Shown here: one piece after another, positions 1 to 10,990 of the stretch
Layout of the letters: each line of letters starts with the position of its first letter
How positions within the stretch are numbered: the first letter of the stretch is position 1
Assembly: GCF_029962835.1 (NCBI RefSeq)
Contig: NC_080582.1
Coordinates: 79,108,177 to 79,172,176, forward strand
From: Magnolia sinica
Lineage: Eukaryota; Streptophyta; Magnoliopsida; Magnoliales; Magnoliaceae
Direction of reading: 5' to 3'
DNA: 64,000 bases
Notes under the pieces: model-generated
Told to the model about the DNA's origin: nothing
The model's database searches: none
What the model saw: the letters and a program-made list of their open reading frames with translations, nothing else
Position numbers and translations under genes: made by a program

Positions 1-412
1 AATTTGAATTAATCTTGACCGTCTAATTTTAATCGTCGATCGATGTACCAAACTAATCCAATATGACCATTGATGTACATAATCAACCTATCCAATCTTA
101 ACCGTTGATTTGAACATATACAAATACAATAATTCATTAATTAATAAATCAAACCATGCATCTGACCATCCATTCAAAGAAACACCTATCTAACTATTCA
201 TATGATGAAAATCATTAGAAACATTTGTCATCCATTTAAACTAACCATCCATTTTATTGGTCATGTGGCATCCTACCCAATTTACAAAGAAGGAATGAAG
301 CTGGAGTATTGTGCACGAGAAGCGGCGATGATGATGCTGCTATGAATGGGAGTAAAGATGGTGATAACAACTTGGAACAGTGGAGCTGGAGGATTAAAGT
401 CATGGTAAAGAT

Positions 413-918
413 TGTTGATTAGAGTGTCTTTAATTTGTTGTAGTGACCGAGGATTTCTACGGTCGAACAAAGCACATTGTGATGTTTTCAATCAATCAAG
501 ATCTATTTCGATTGACCGAGAGACTGTTGATGTCTCGATCGACGGAAGATGCTACCAAGTGGAATGCGTAAGTGCAGATTTTTGTTTCTAATTTCTTACG
601 AAAGTGTATAAATAGGATTCTAGTTATAGAATGAGGGTAGAATGAAAGAAACTTAACACATTTTCAATGGTTTTGAGGGAGAATTGCATGGGTTTTTCAT
701 TTGTAAGTTGTTTTATCTATTGTAACTTTCTGATTACAGTGAATTATTTATCACTTAGTGTCGCTATCTTTTCCGTAAAAAAATTTTCATGTAAAATTCA
801 TGTGTTCTCTATACTTTTTTGAATTTTTCTTTTCCTATTACACTGTATGATTTTGTCTGATTTCGTCTGAGGTTGTTTCTACGCGAGACAAGTCATATTA
901 ATGCCTGCTGCACCAACA
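413..918 (+). repeat. 3' LTR of Copia3 family, copy A
   Basis: This 506 bp segment starts TGTTGATTAG and ends ACCAACA, and is the counterpart of 45602-46106. The sequence just upstream (285-412) is the terminal internal part of the same copia family. A TATA-like 'gtataaata' lies near 607. The rest of that element is not present to the left in this window, so copy A carries only its 3' end. It is a decayed LTR remnant with no coding capacity. Confidence 0.7.
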
Positions 919-2638
919 ATCCCTATCTTATCCTAACTTGACCTTTGTTGTTGATAATCTTAGAGAATCATGTCACATCCTTGGTTACGCATGTTTCCAT
1001 CCATCCAATGACATTGTATTAATAGTCAACCATGATATGAATCCTGCAGGCCACTGTCCATTCACATGGCATTTTTCTATGTCCACACAAATTGCGTAAG
1101 TACTCCTTTTGTAACTTCGTCGTGATGATTCTAACAGCTTGAGGAGTTAATTTTAACAAGCGTTTGTTATTTTTTGAATGAGTAATGATCTAGTAAGCTG
1201 TGTAGTGGAACCTTTCCAAGCAGATAGTTGCATTTGTACTCCTCGTCATCCAGGTCACCTATTTGGACCATCCGGTTCTAATCTATACCATTGGAAATGG
1301 GTCTAGGGAGCCCACTTATGAGAAACCACTTATAGGTAGTCTCACACTATTTACCGTTTGATTATCTCATAATGGATATTATAGTACGAGATAGAGATTG
1401 ATTTTATTTCAGAAAACTCCCCCATCTTTCCGAATTCTTCCATCTTATAAGTAGATGAACTCCCTTTGCAAAAATGCATGGTATTTGATAAACATCAAGA
1501 GAAAAATGAGAAAATATCTAATTGTTTATGTAGCTCTTATTATAGATAATTTAATCATATCTGATGGTCATTTTAACCGTGAATCAATAGGTGGATAAGC
1601 TCCATCTTGCTCTCATAATATTGACTTGGTCTAGATCACTTGATGACAGCTGTCTATCTTCAGCTTTATTGAAGTCTATCCTTAATCTAATGGGCCTGCC
1701 TATCCGTGCTTACACACTCTTCATAGGCTGATCCTTGAAAAACTATATTGATGAGACGATCTAAACCGTTGGGCCAGTAGTTACAAAAAATTGATGGACA
1801 AGATCATTAGTAGAACTGTCCAGTTAGAGATGTTTAGGACCATATTATTTATGTGGTTTTTTAATAATACCAAAGAAGATTGGAATAGATAGGTTATTTC
1901 TCTTTATCAATATCAACATGTAATCCCAACTGTGTGGATTTTGTGGTTAAAGACTCGGCGACTTGACTGATCGGTCCACTCATCAGGCGGGTCGTGCCTA
2001 CTGCAAGAAAAGGGACGGTTTGGATAGAACTGCCAAACGTCCGAATTTAGTTTGCATGTTGCCCGTCTAATGAGTGAACTGGCTTGATTTTCTATATGGT
2101 CGTCTTAGGAGTGGGCCGACCTCAAGCGATTCTCAGATGTTCCACCCGCTAATGAAGATGGCACGTGTTCTAAGTTTTCTAAAAATGTGCACGTGCGTAT
2201 GGGCAAGCAAACCACCCAGGTGGATTATAAGTCCTAATCAGCAACCGCACATTTTTCGCTAACATACAAAGTCCTGCTTCTGGGGCCCATGGTTTAGTGA
2301 TCTGAACCGTTCCTCTGATAAGGAGCATCCAGAAAATCTGCCTAAAAAGATGGTTGAGAGAAAAAGTCTAGCATCGGTCCACATTCGATGAACAAAATAG
2401 AGAATATGGAAGTGCTGGACTCCTCCATTTTGGGAGATCTCTCGAGGGGTTCCTTATATTCAGGAAGATCATCAGATCAACGGTTTGGATCATAGAACCA
2501 TGGCTCCCACATTTAGAAAATCCTATGCATCCGCAAAAAAAGGTTTCCAATAAATAAAAGGATTACATATATACCATTTCCATATTTAGATACAAACTGG
2601 TGAACTTTCATCAGCTTCACAAACATTGCGATTATTGC
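919..2638. other. Non-coding part of duplication copy A
   Basis: This stretch aligns along its whole length with 46107-47845 and contains no convincing gene. The short open frames here are not conserved between the two copies. The last part, about 2560-2638, is the 3' flank of the glycine-rich protein gene on the minus strand and presumably holds its 3' UTR. No RNA gene was recognised. Confidence 0.6.
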
Positions 2639-3136
2639 TCACTTCCCATGCCCAGACCCGTATCCGGACCCTTCACCATAACCGGATCCGGACCCTGAAC
2701 CTCTCCCAGAGCCGGACCCTGAGCCATAGCCCTCGCCATGTCCAGAACCAGATCCTGGACTAAGCGCATTCCCCTGTCCTTTTCCGGATGGTCCGGATCT
2801 GGTTGGTCTGAATCCTTCACCATATCCTTGACCAGGACCGGAACCCGAGCCAGCACCAGAACCGGTATATGACCCAGCAGACGAACCTGCACCAGAGCCA
2901 GAGCCAGAACCTGACCCAGAGCCGGAGCCAGAACCTGACCCAGAACCAGAGCCAGACCCGGATCCAGACCCGGAAGCACCACCACCTCCCAATCCAATTC
3001 CGGTTCCCGCACCCACACCAACTGCAAGATCACCACCGAAGTCCAGACCCAAGTCCTTTCTAGCAGCTCGGCTCTCCACCAACAAAGCACATGAAGCAAT
3101 AAGCAAAGCAAGTGCTATGAACTTGAAGTGTGCCAT
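2639..3136 (-). CDS. Secreted glycine-rich protein (copy A)
   Basis: This is a 165-residue plant glycine-rich protein. The start is the ATG at 3136 (MAHFKF), because the following hydrophobic stretch of about 20 residues forms a signal peptide ending near LLVES and because copy B starts at the same point; the longer open frame upstream runs into promoter sequence. After a short [10 protein letters not shown] segment the protein is Gly-rich, then an array of Gly-Ser dipeptides, then GYGEG and GHGEGYG repeats. Proteins of this build are usually assigned to the cell wall or apoplast; that role is inferred. Unlike copy B, this copy has a non-repetitive insert (FRPTRSG to NALSP) within the repeat region, possibly from compensating indels. 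It is a single exon with a TATA box upstream. Confidence 0.8.
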   Translation of the reverse strand: MAHFKFIALALLIASCALLVESRAARKDLGLDFGGDLAVGVGAGTGIGLGGGGASGSGSGSGSGSGSGSGSGSGSGSGSGSGAGSSAGSYTGSGAGSGSGPGQGYGEGFRPTRSGPSGKGQGNALSPGSGSGHGEGYGSGSGSGRGSGSGSGYGEGSGYGSGHGK

Positions 3137-3594
3137 TTTTCTCAACTGAAGTCCTTTGTACACTCCTAAAGGTGTAGAAGTTCCAAGCTTCCAACGAACT
3201 ATAGAGTTTACCAGGAAAGAGAGGATGGTTTGTTCTCTATAGACAGTGGTTGGTTGTGATATATGTAAGGAGAGGAGGGGCCATGTATTTATAGATGGTT
3301 GTAACCATCCAAATGAGATGATGGTACACATGCAAGTGTGAAATGGATTAGAAAAGACAAAAAAAAAAAAAAAAGCTTCTAGTGGATACGTGTACATGTA
3401 GTGTAGTGGAGCACTATGGTGCTTGTATGATAGTTTGTAACTTTGGGACACGTCTTTGGTTGGTGACGCCCGCGCACTCAAGAGGATAGTAGAGTATGGT
3501 TTAGGGCCATGTATTTATAGATGGTTGTAACCGTCTTTGGTTGGTGCCGCCCACGCTCTATGGCTTGTTTTCGGTGACAACTGTTTTTGTAAGG
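3137..3594 (-). promoter_or_regulatory. 5' UTR and upstream region of glycine-rich gene A
   Basis: This region carries the leader and proximal promoter of the gene starting at 3136. It aligns with 48338-48718 in copy B. It includes a poly-A run at about 3359-3374 that copy B lacks. A short phrase around the TATA box ('ggccatgtatttatagatgg') recurs at about 3508-3527, suggesting a small local duplication in copy A. Confidence 0.5.
3286..3295 (-). promoter_or_regulatory. TATA box of glycine-rich protein gene A
   Basis: On the minus strand the sequence reads CTATAAATAC about 150 bases upstream of the ATG. The same motif at the same distance lies upstream of copy B. Conservation in both copies and the expected distance support it as the core promoter. 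Confidence 0.6.
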
Positions 3595-3796
3595 AGCGTG
3601 TATTAGGTACTACCCCTGCCTGTCCCAAGCCTGGAACGGGCTGGGGGCTCTGAGGGGCCCACCATAATGTATGAGTTTATTAACACTGTCCATCTATTTT
3701 TTTCATATCATTTTAGGATATAAGCCCAAAAATGATGCATATCCAATACTCAAATGAACCACACCACAGAAAGCTGTGTTGTTAATTACATACACC

Positions 3797-3832
3797 TTTA
3801 AAACCTTCCTAGGGTCCATCGTGATGTTTATT
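3797..3832. repeat. 36 bp duplication left of Copia1
   Basis: This 36 bp segment (tttaaaacc to gtttatt) is repeated exactly at 9144-9179 on the other side of Copia1. Copy B has it once, at about 48920-48955, so it is a duplication made with the insertion. LTR elements normally make 4-6 bp. The last base could belong to either the duplication or the LTR. Confidence 0.85.
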
Positions 3833-4114
3833 CAGCAACTTTTGGAAGAAGAAGAAGAGAGAACAGCAACTGCCTTTTGGAATGAGAAAATCGTATTACA
3901 CTGCTGCCTATTTATAGGCTTTCTTATTGTATGAAATTACTAAACTATCCCTGTCTAGATTCATCCTAGGGGTAGCTAAATAAAGAAGAAATAATCCAGA
4001 GAAATCTAGAAAGAAATCTACATAGCTAGCCATCTAATCTTAGAAGAAAAAGAATCTAATCTAACAGCTTGCTGCACACGGTTTTTGGATTTGCAAATAT
4101 CACCGTATCTAACA
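3833..4114 (-). repeat. Copia1 3' LTR, outer end truncated
   Basis: This matches 8862-9143 with one mismatch. The terminal 60 bp of the LTR (equivalent to 8801-8860, including the CCCAACA end as read on the minus strand) are missing next to the host sequence. On the minus strand it starts TGTTAGATACGG and has a TATAAATAGG box. Confidence 0.9.
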
Positions 4115-4126
4115 TTCCCCTTCAAA
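4115..4126 (-). promoter_or_regulatory. Copia1 polypurine tract
   Basis: On the minus strand TTTGAAGGGGAA directly precedes the 3' LTR start TGTTAG. It would prime plus-strand DNA synthesis. The pol stop codon (4122-4124) overlaps it. Confidence 0.75.
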
Positions 4127-7100
4127 CCAAAACCGGCTTCATTCCAAGCATTGATCTAAGTCTCCTGAATGTGTCAGTTGGCAATGCTTTGGTGAAGATA
4201 TCTGCCACTTGCTCAGTGGTGTGACAGTATTCCAGCTTTACCAATTTCTGCTTTACTTGATCTCTAAGAAAGTGATATCTTGTGTCGATGTGCTTGCTCC
4301 TTCCATGCTGAACTGGATTTTTGGCAAGTTCGATTGCCGACTTGTTGTCCACATATATAACAATGGATTCCTCCTGTAGATGCTTCAGCTCCTTTAGCAG
4401 ATTCCTTAGCCAGATCGCCTCACATACAGTGGATGAAGCTGCAACGTACTCAGCTTCACATGTGGAGGCGACCACACTCTGCTTCTTTGAATTCCATGTA
4501 AATGCTGTCGACCCAAGATAGAAAGCATAGCCTGTGGTACTTTTTCTTTCATCTTGGTCACCACCCCAATCACTATCAGAGTATCCATACAACATCGCTT
4601 CATCATCGTATGGATAAAAGAGACCGAATTCAATAGTCCCTTTGATATACCTCAGTACTCGTTTTGCAGCTAGCCAATGTGACTCTTTTGGGGCTTCCAT
4701 ATACCGGCTTAGAATCCCAACACTGTAGACTATATCTGGCCTAGTGATTGTGAGGTACCTTAAGCTTCCGATTAGGCTCTTAAATAGGGTTGAGTCGACG
4801 TTTCTTCCTTCTCCATCTCTTGTGAGCTTCAGGCCTGTTGTTACAGGTGTATTTACGGCTTTACAATCGACCATCTGAAACTTCTCAAGAAGTTCCTTTG
4901 TGTACTTCTTCTGGGATATGTAAATGCCGTCGACTTGTTGCTTCACTTCAATGCCTAAGAAGAAAGACATCAATCCACCATCAGTCATCTCAAACTCTTT
5001 AAACATAGCCTGCTTGAATTCTTCAAACATCGCCTGGCTGTTCCCAGTGAACAGCAGATCATCAACATATAAACAAGCGATAAGGATATCACCATGGGCA
5101 TTCTTCTTTGTGTAGACTGCATGCTCATACGGACATTTGACGAAGCCATTCTCTTGAAGATAACCGTCAATCCATGCATTCCAAGCACGGGGAGCTTGCT
5201 TCAACCCATATAGGGCTTTCTTCAGCCGATACACCTTGTGTTCCTCCCCTTGCATGACAAAGCCTTCAGGCTGGTCAACGTATACTTCTTCTTCGAGTAC
5301 CCCATTTAAGAATGCAGATTTCACATCCAGTTGGTAGATCATCCAACTGTGATGAGCTGCAAGGGAGATAATCATTCTTACAGTGTCAAGGCGAGCAACT
5401 GGGGCGAAAACTTCTTCATAGTCTACCCCATATTTCTATTTGTAGCCTTTTGCTACGAGCCTTGCCTTATATCGTTCGATCTTACCATCGGCATTCCGCT
5501 TAATTTTGTACACCCATTTGAGACCAATGGTCTTCTGGCTTTTGGGGAGTGAGGTCAACTCCCATGTTCGATTCTTCTCGATGGCATGAATCTCTTCTTC
5601 CATAGCCTTTCTCCAACATTCTTCATTCACAGCCTCCTCGAATGTGAGAGGCTCGTGGTCCGCATACAGGCAGAGTAAATTCACTTCCTCAGTTTCTGCA
5701 TAGATGTCGTTGAGGCTTTTCATTTTAATGGGAGCCAAGGGTGAAGGAGAATCGAATGAAGATGTGCTGGATGAATTCTGATTTGATGAAGTACTTCCAG
5801 GAGAGATGGAGCGTACTCCTGGACTTCTGTGATCCGAAGGGGGTGATGTGGGTGTCTGCTCTTGCTTCTCATGTCTCTCTTCTTCATATTCTTCGACCTC
5901 GATTTGCTTTTCTTTGGCTGAGTTTCCCTTGTTCCATTTTCATGCTTCTTCCTCACAAAATACCACATCTCTACTCACCACCAGCTTATTGGTTAGTGGG
6001 TTGTAGAGCTTGTATGCCTTTGACTCTTCGCTATAGCCGATGAAGATGCACTTCTCGCCACGATCATCAAGCTTTTTCCTTCTTGCTTCTGGAACTTGAG
6101 CGTAGGCAACACACCCATAGATCTTAAGGTGTGCCACGCTCGGTTTGTATCCACTCCATGCTTCTTGCGGTGTCTGGAATCTGACACTCTTAGTCGGACA
6201 CCTATTGAGCAGATAGGCAGTACATGCAACTGCCTCTGCCCAGAAATTCTTTGGCAGACTTTTCTCCTTCAGCATGGTCCTCGTCATATCGAGGATGGTG
6301 CGGTTCTTCCGTTCCGCAATTCCATTTTGTTGTGGCGTGTACGCTGCAGTATGTTGTTGCTTAATACCATGTTCCCTGCAATATTCTCGAAAAATATTTG
6401 AGGTGTACTCCCCACCTCTGTCAGATCGAAGAGTTTTGATTTTAAGACCACTTTCTTTTTCAACAAGGGCCTTAAAATTTTTAAAAATAGTAAAAGCAGC
6501 AGACTTCTCTTTGATTACATACACCCATAATTTTCTATTAAAATCATCAATGAAGGTAATAAAGTATTTATTACCTCCAAGAGAGATTGGATCTAATGGT
6601 CCACAGATGTCAATGTGAACCAACTACAACGGTTCTCTTGCTCTTCGGGATACTCCACTTGGAAAGGAGTTCCTTTGTTGTTTCCCAAGTGTGCACGCCT
6701 CACACACATGTTCTGAAGCTTCAATAGTAGGCAAACCATGCACCATGCTTGATGAGGACAGAAGTTTCAGGCCACTGAAATTTAGATGGCCAAAGCGAAG
6801 ATGCCACATCCAGGAATCATTCTTTACTTTTCCATAAAAACACTTCTCAAGCATTGTGTTTATATGGAGAGGAAACATACGGTTCTTCGCCATCTGGACT
6901 TTTACAATCAAACGTCCATGCATATCTCTAATGGAAAGAGAAGAGTTCTCCATGTGTATGACATACCTTTTTTCGAGGAGTTGTCCGAGACTCAGTATGT
7001 TACTTTTCATGTTAGGCACATAGTACACATTGGAGATATAGTTTGGAACACCATTCTTCTGAAAGATTTGAATTTTACCTTTACCTTTCACAGGTGTTTT

Positions 7101-8216
7101 TGATGAGTCTCCAAACGTTACATCGCCATGAACTCCTTCTGTGAGTTCCACAAAGAGTTTCTTGTCGCCGCACATGTGATTACTTGCACCCGTGTCGAGA
7201 TACCATACATCATGCTTATCACTACCTTTCTCTTGTGCAAGGAGAAGTGTGGAGCTTTCTTGTTCATGGCTTGATGCTTCGGCATAGTTGGATAGCTCGT
7301 CTTGAGTCACCGGCTTGCTCCAGCAATCAGATGCATAGTGGCCAAGCTTGTTGCAATTGTAGCATTGGATGTTCTTTGTACTTCCTCGTCCATGCATAGA
7401 TCTACCTCTACCATTTCCTCTTCCACGAAAATTGGTATTTTTCTGCTGGTTTTGGCCATGGCTTTGTTGGTATCCGCACCCTCTGCCTCTTGCGCGATTG
7501 TTAGCAAAACGTCCACCACGTTGTGAACTTCCACGTCCACCATTGTTATTATTCAGAGTCAATCTTGACTCTAAAGCTTGTTCCGTCGGCATGGAACTGA
7601 CATTCTTCTGCATTCGTTGCTCATGAACTTGCAACGATCCCATCAACTCCTCAATGGAGAGTTTCTCAATATCTTTTGATTCTTCGATCGCTACAACCAC
7701 ATGCTCAAACTTGGTTGTGAGGGATCGAAGTATCTTTTCAATAACTCGGACATCTTCAATCTTTTCACCATTTCTTTTCAAATTATTGACAATTACAAGC
7801 AAACGTGAAAAATAATCAGTAATATTCTCACCTTCCTTCATGTGAGTTGCTTCAAACTCGGCTCTTAATGTTTGAAGGCGAATCCGCTTCACTCGATCTA
7901 CACCCTTGAAGATAGTGCCAAGGGTATCCCATGCTTGCTTGCTTGATATTGCTTCGGCAATCTTTTCGAAGGTGGATTCATCCAACCCTTGATAGAGGAG
8001 AAACAAAGCTTTATTGTCTCTCTTCCTCTGATTTTTTAGAGTGATCTTTTCTTCATTGGTGAAGACGGCTTCTTCTTCCATAGTGGGTTCTTCATACCCA
8101 TCCGTGATGATTTCCCATAATTCTTGCGACCCGAACAATGCCTTCATTTGGATGCACCATTTTTCATAGTTGTCCTTTGACAACTTAGGAACCTGCGGCT
8201 GGATTGTGCTAGCCAT
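4122..8216 (-). pseudogene. Copia1 gag-pol polyprotein, three nonsense codons
   Basis: This is one continuous reading frame of 1365 codons from ATG 8216 to TGA 4122, without a frameshift. In order it shows: Gag, a CX2CX4HX4C zinc knuckle (CYNCNKLGHYASDC), protease (LDTGASNH), integrase zinc region and core (HIDICG, SDRGGEY, NGIAERKN carry the D, D and E), reverse transcriptase ([18 protein letters not shown] intact) and RNase H (STCEAEY). Stops interrupt it at 6624-6626 (TAG, where Copia2 has CAG), 5940-5942 (TGA) and 5436-5438 (TAG). The last two stops occur at the same codons in Copia2. The 5' part up to the first stop encodes Gag, protease and the start of integrase. It cannot make a full polyprotein unless stops are read through. 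Confidence 0.9.
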
Positions 8217-8284
8217 TTTTTCTATTTTTTAAAGGAATGACTGTTTTTTTCGAAAAAAAAAATGAAGGGAGATGGATGAAATAG

Positions 8285-8585
8285 AAATCTGATTTTTTTT
8301 TATAAAAAACAGATTTTTTTTTTTTGGCTAAAATCTGATTTTTTTGCTGCAATCTGATTTTTTTTGAAAAAGCAGATTTTTTTCAATCTGATTTTTTGAA
8401 AACAGATTTTTGCTACAATCTGATTTTTTTGAAAAAAAAAACAGATTTTTTTCAATCTGATTTTTTTTTTTAAAACAGATTTTTTTTGCTGCAATCTGAT
8501 TTTTCTGAAAAACAGATTTTTTTTTTTGCTGCAATCTGATTTTTTTTCAATCTGATTTTTTTGAAAACAGATTTTTGCTGGAAAC
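8285..8585 (-). repeat. Low-complexity array in Copia1 leader
   Basis: Between primer site and gag the sequence alternates units of the type 'caatctgatttttt' and 'aaaacagattttttt', often joined by 'gctg'. The hexamers AATCTG and CAGATT are reverse complements, so short hairpins are possible throughout. Copia2 has a degraded version at about 21780-22140. No open frame there is credible, and its role is unknown. Confidence 0.75.
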
Positions 8586-8786
8586 TTTTTCTAGAAAAAA
8601 AACTGGGACCTGTGGGTTATGGGCCCACCACAACTAACGTTTCAAACAAAATCTGGACAGAAAAAAAAAGGATGAAGAAGGAATGCAGTTCAGCCTCCTC
8701 ACGGCTGATTTGTTGTTGGGTATTTGCAGACCTAAAACTGGTAGTGCAAGACCTGCTTTTTTCTGATGAGGCCCAAGGATCAGTTT

Positions 8787-8797
8787 CTCTGATACCA
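8787..8797 (-). promoter_or_regulatory. Copia1 primer-binding site
   Basis: On the minus strand TGGTATCAGAG lies three bases inside the 5' LTR. This is the classic plant copia site complementary to the 3' end of initiator tRNA-Met. Confidence 0.85.
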
Positions 8798-8800
8798 CTT

Positions 8801-9143
8801 TGTTGGGTCTAAAACCCAGCTTCCTGCTGACGTGTGGCTGCAGCCACCATGAAACAAAAATCAGCAACTTTTGGAAGAAGAAGAAGAGAGAACAGCAACT
8901 GCCTTTTGGAATGAGAAAATCGTATTACACTGCTGCCTATTTATAGGCTTTCTTATTGTATGAAATTACTAAACTATCCCTGTCTAGATTCATCCTAGGG
9001 GTAGCTAAATAAAGAAGAAATAATCCAGAGAAATCTAGAAAGAAATCTACATAGCTAGCCATCTAATCTTAGAAGAAAAAGAATCTAATCTAACAGCTTG
9101 CTGCACACGATTTTTGGATTTGCAAATATCACCGTATCTAACA
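8801..9143 (-). repeat. Copia1 5' LTR, complete
   Basis: This is 343 bp and reads TGTTAGATACGG...GACCCAACA on the minus strand, with perfect TG/CA ends. It includes a TATAAATAGG box in U3. It is the reference for the truncated partner at 3833-4114. Confidence 0.92.
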
Positions 9144-9179
9144 TTTAAAACCTTCCTAGGGTCCATCGTGATGTTTATT
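9144..9179. repeat. 36 bp duplication right of Copia1
   Basis: This is the exact partner of 3797-3832. It directly abuts the intact outer end of the 5' LTR (..ATCTAACA). Confidence 0.85.
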
Positions 9180-10202
9180 TTCCATCTGACCTATTCATGT
9201 GATCACATAGACATGAATGAAGGTAAAACAAAAACATCAACTTGATTGAAAACTTTTGCACGTGGGCATTTGATCCCCGCTGTTGTCCTCTTGAGCCTTG
9301 GATCTGCTTCATTTTTGAGCTTATAACCTAAAATAATATGGAAAAGTGGATGGATAGTGTTGATAAACTCATACGTTACTGTGAGCCCCACAGAGTTCCA
9401 GCCAATTCCGAGCTCAGGATAGGCGGGGTAGTACCTAACCCATGTCCTTTCGGGAGAGGAAGCACAAGTTTCTTTTACCGGGAGCCCTTGCAACAAAAGA
9501 CTGTGTGGCCCACTGCAATTTTTGTGTGATCTCTACTCCGTTCATCGTTTCACTAGCCATCTTAGGATCGATGCAGATCGCATACTGAGTAACTCAGCAT
9601 GCTATAGCATTGAGTAAACTGGATCGAAAGTGTTCTTGCCTCTATCATTAGCTCCAACAGTCCTTGTTTCTTGGTGTTTCAATCAACTTTCAATGGCTTC
9701 TGTAATGTACCTGCCAGAAACTTTTTAAAGAACAGAAATGATGAATTAGGTGAAGGTAGGGAAAGAGAGAGATTTGAACCCTCGGTAAACAAAAATGTCT
9801 ACATATACTAAGCCTTGGACCACTCTGAGGGGCCCATTGTGATGTATGTGCCTTGTGCATGTTGTTCATCCATTTTTTTCAGCTCATTCTAGGGCATGAG
9901 CCCAAAATTAAAGCATATTCAAAGCTCAAGTAGACCACACCAGAGGAAACAATGGAAATTGGACACCTATAATTGAAAATTTCTTCAGGCCACAAAGGTT
10001 TCGGATCAAGCTGATATTTGTGTTTCTCCTTATCCATGTCTATATGACAAATAAACATCACTATTGGGCCCTAAGAAGGTTTCAATGGTGGACGTCATTT
10101 TCCTCACTCTTTCTTGTGGTGATCCCGTGAGCTATAGATATGCTTCAATTTTGAGCTTATGCCCTGAAATGGGCTGGAAAAGTGGATGGATAGTGTGGAA
10201 AA

Positions 10203-10542
10203 TGTTGGAGGCCTTGCACAAAACCTTAGGATCTAGCCTCCCAAAACAAACCATAATTATGAGATAATAAAGCAATGAAATAAATCAAAGCGTAAACCAT
10301 ACCGCATAAGAGATTTTTACGTGGAAAACTCTCAAAGAGGTAAAAACCACGGGATCTCGTCCAGATCAACAATCCACTATGAAGTAGACCGCTACAACCT
10401 TCTTCACTCACGCAAGAGTGGATAAACAATAAGAGAATAAAAGAAAAATGGAGATATCTCACAAATCACGAGGACGTAGAAGCGCTGAGATGTTGATTAT
10501 ATAGTAGATCACCTCCACGAGCATAACCTCCCTTCTACAAGC

Positions 10543-10583
<41 letters not shown>

Positions 10584-10990
10584 CTCTCACACCTTTGATA
10601 GTCCTAAACTCTTTAGCAAACCCTTACAAAGCTTTAAGAAACCCTCTTGCATTGCCTAAAAAGGCCCTAGGCACCCCTATTTATGGTTTAGGAAACTCCC
10701 TTTCGCACCCCTTGCGAAACCGCCTCAAAATTCCGCAATCTGCACAAAATTGTGGAACGAATTTGTGTAATCTCGACTGGTCGAGCACACCTCCCTCGAC
10801 TGGTTGTGCACCCCGGAGAAAATTCATTAGATGGTTACTGGACTTTGAGTCGAGCCCCACTCGACCAGTCGAGCTCCACCCACGACCGATCGAGCAGTCC
10901 ACTCGACTGTTCGAGCAGCGTGGTGAACTACTCTGAATTTTCAACCCGCTGCACTGTCTCTCTCGTAAACTGATGAGGAAAACTCTATCA
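10203..10990. mobile_element. 788 bp solo LTR with 5 bp target duplication
   Basis: The segment starts TGTTGGAGGC and ends CTCTATCA and is flanked by GAAAA on both sides (10198-10202 and 10991-10995). It is missing from the otherwise aligned sequence in copy B. It contains a CT microsatellite and a region of repeated 'tcgactggtcgag'-like motifs. There is no primer site or internal sequence, so this is a solo LTR left by recombination between the two LTRs of a full element. Superfamily and orientation cannot be set from the LTR alone. Confidence 0.85.
10545..10579. repeat. CT dinucleotide microsatellite
   Basis: A run of CT repeats of about 35 bases lies inside the 788 bp solo LTR. Confidence 0.9.

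Larger units (their letters stand above)
3832..9143 (-). mobile_element. Ty1/copia element Copia1
   Basis: This LTR retrotransposon lies on the minus strand: 5' LTR on the right, initiator-Met-type primer site, leader of low-complexity repeats, one gag-pol frame with copia domain order (gag, protease, integrase, reverse transcriptase, RNase H), purine tract, and 3' LTR on the left. The two LTRs differ at one base in the roughly 282 bp they share (near 4080 versus 9110), so insertion was recent. The outer end of the 3' LTR lacks about 60 bp and the flanking duplication is 36 bp instead of about 5. The element is absent from duplication copy B. Confidence 0.95.
3595..9457. repeat. Fold-back MITE M1-A, split by Copia1
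   Basis: The outer ends are inverted copies: 'ttaggtactaccc' on the left at about 3603 and its reverse complement 'gggtagtacctaa' near 9427, each followed inward by a GGGGCCCACC-type segment and continuing complementarity. The uninterrupted version in copy B is about 530 bp (48719-49252). Copia1 sits close to the centre of the palindrome. No coding capacity is present, so the element would have depended on proteins made elsewhere. Confidence 0.75.

Noticed and set aside
2632-3111. Long open frames in other frames over the glycine-rich genes
   Set aside because: These result from the repetitive GC-rich coding sequence of the true gene; only the frame with the signal peptide makes sense in both copies.
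5436-5942. Programmed stop read-through in Copia1
   Set aside because: The bases after the stops (AAA) do not match the read-through context known from plant viruses. Shared descent from a defective copy is simpler, although read-through is not excluded.
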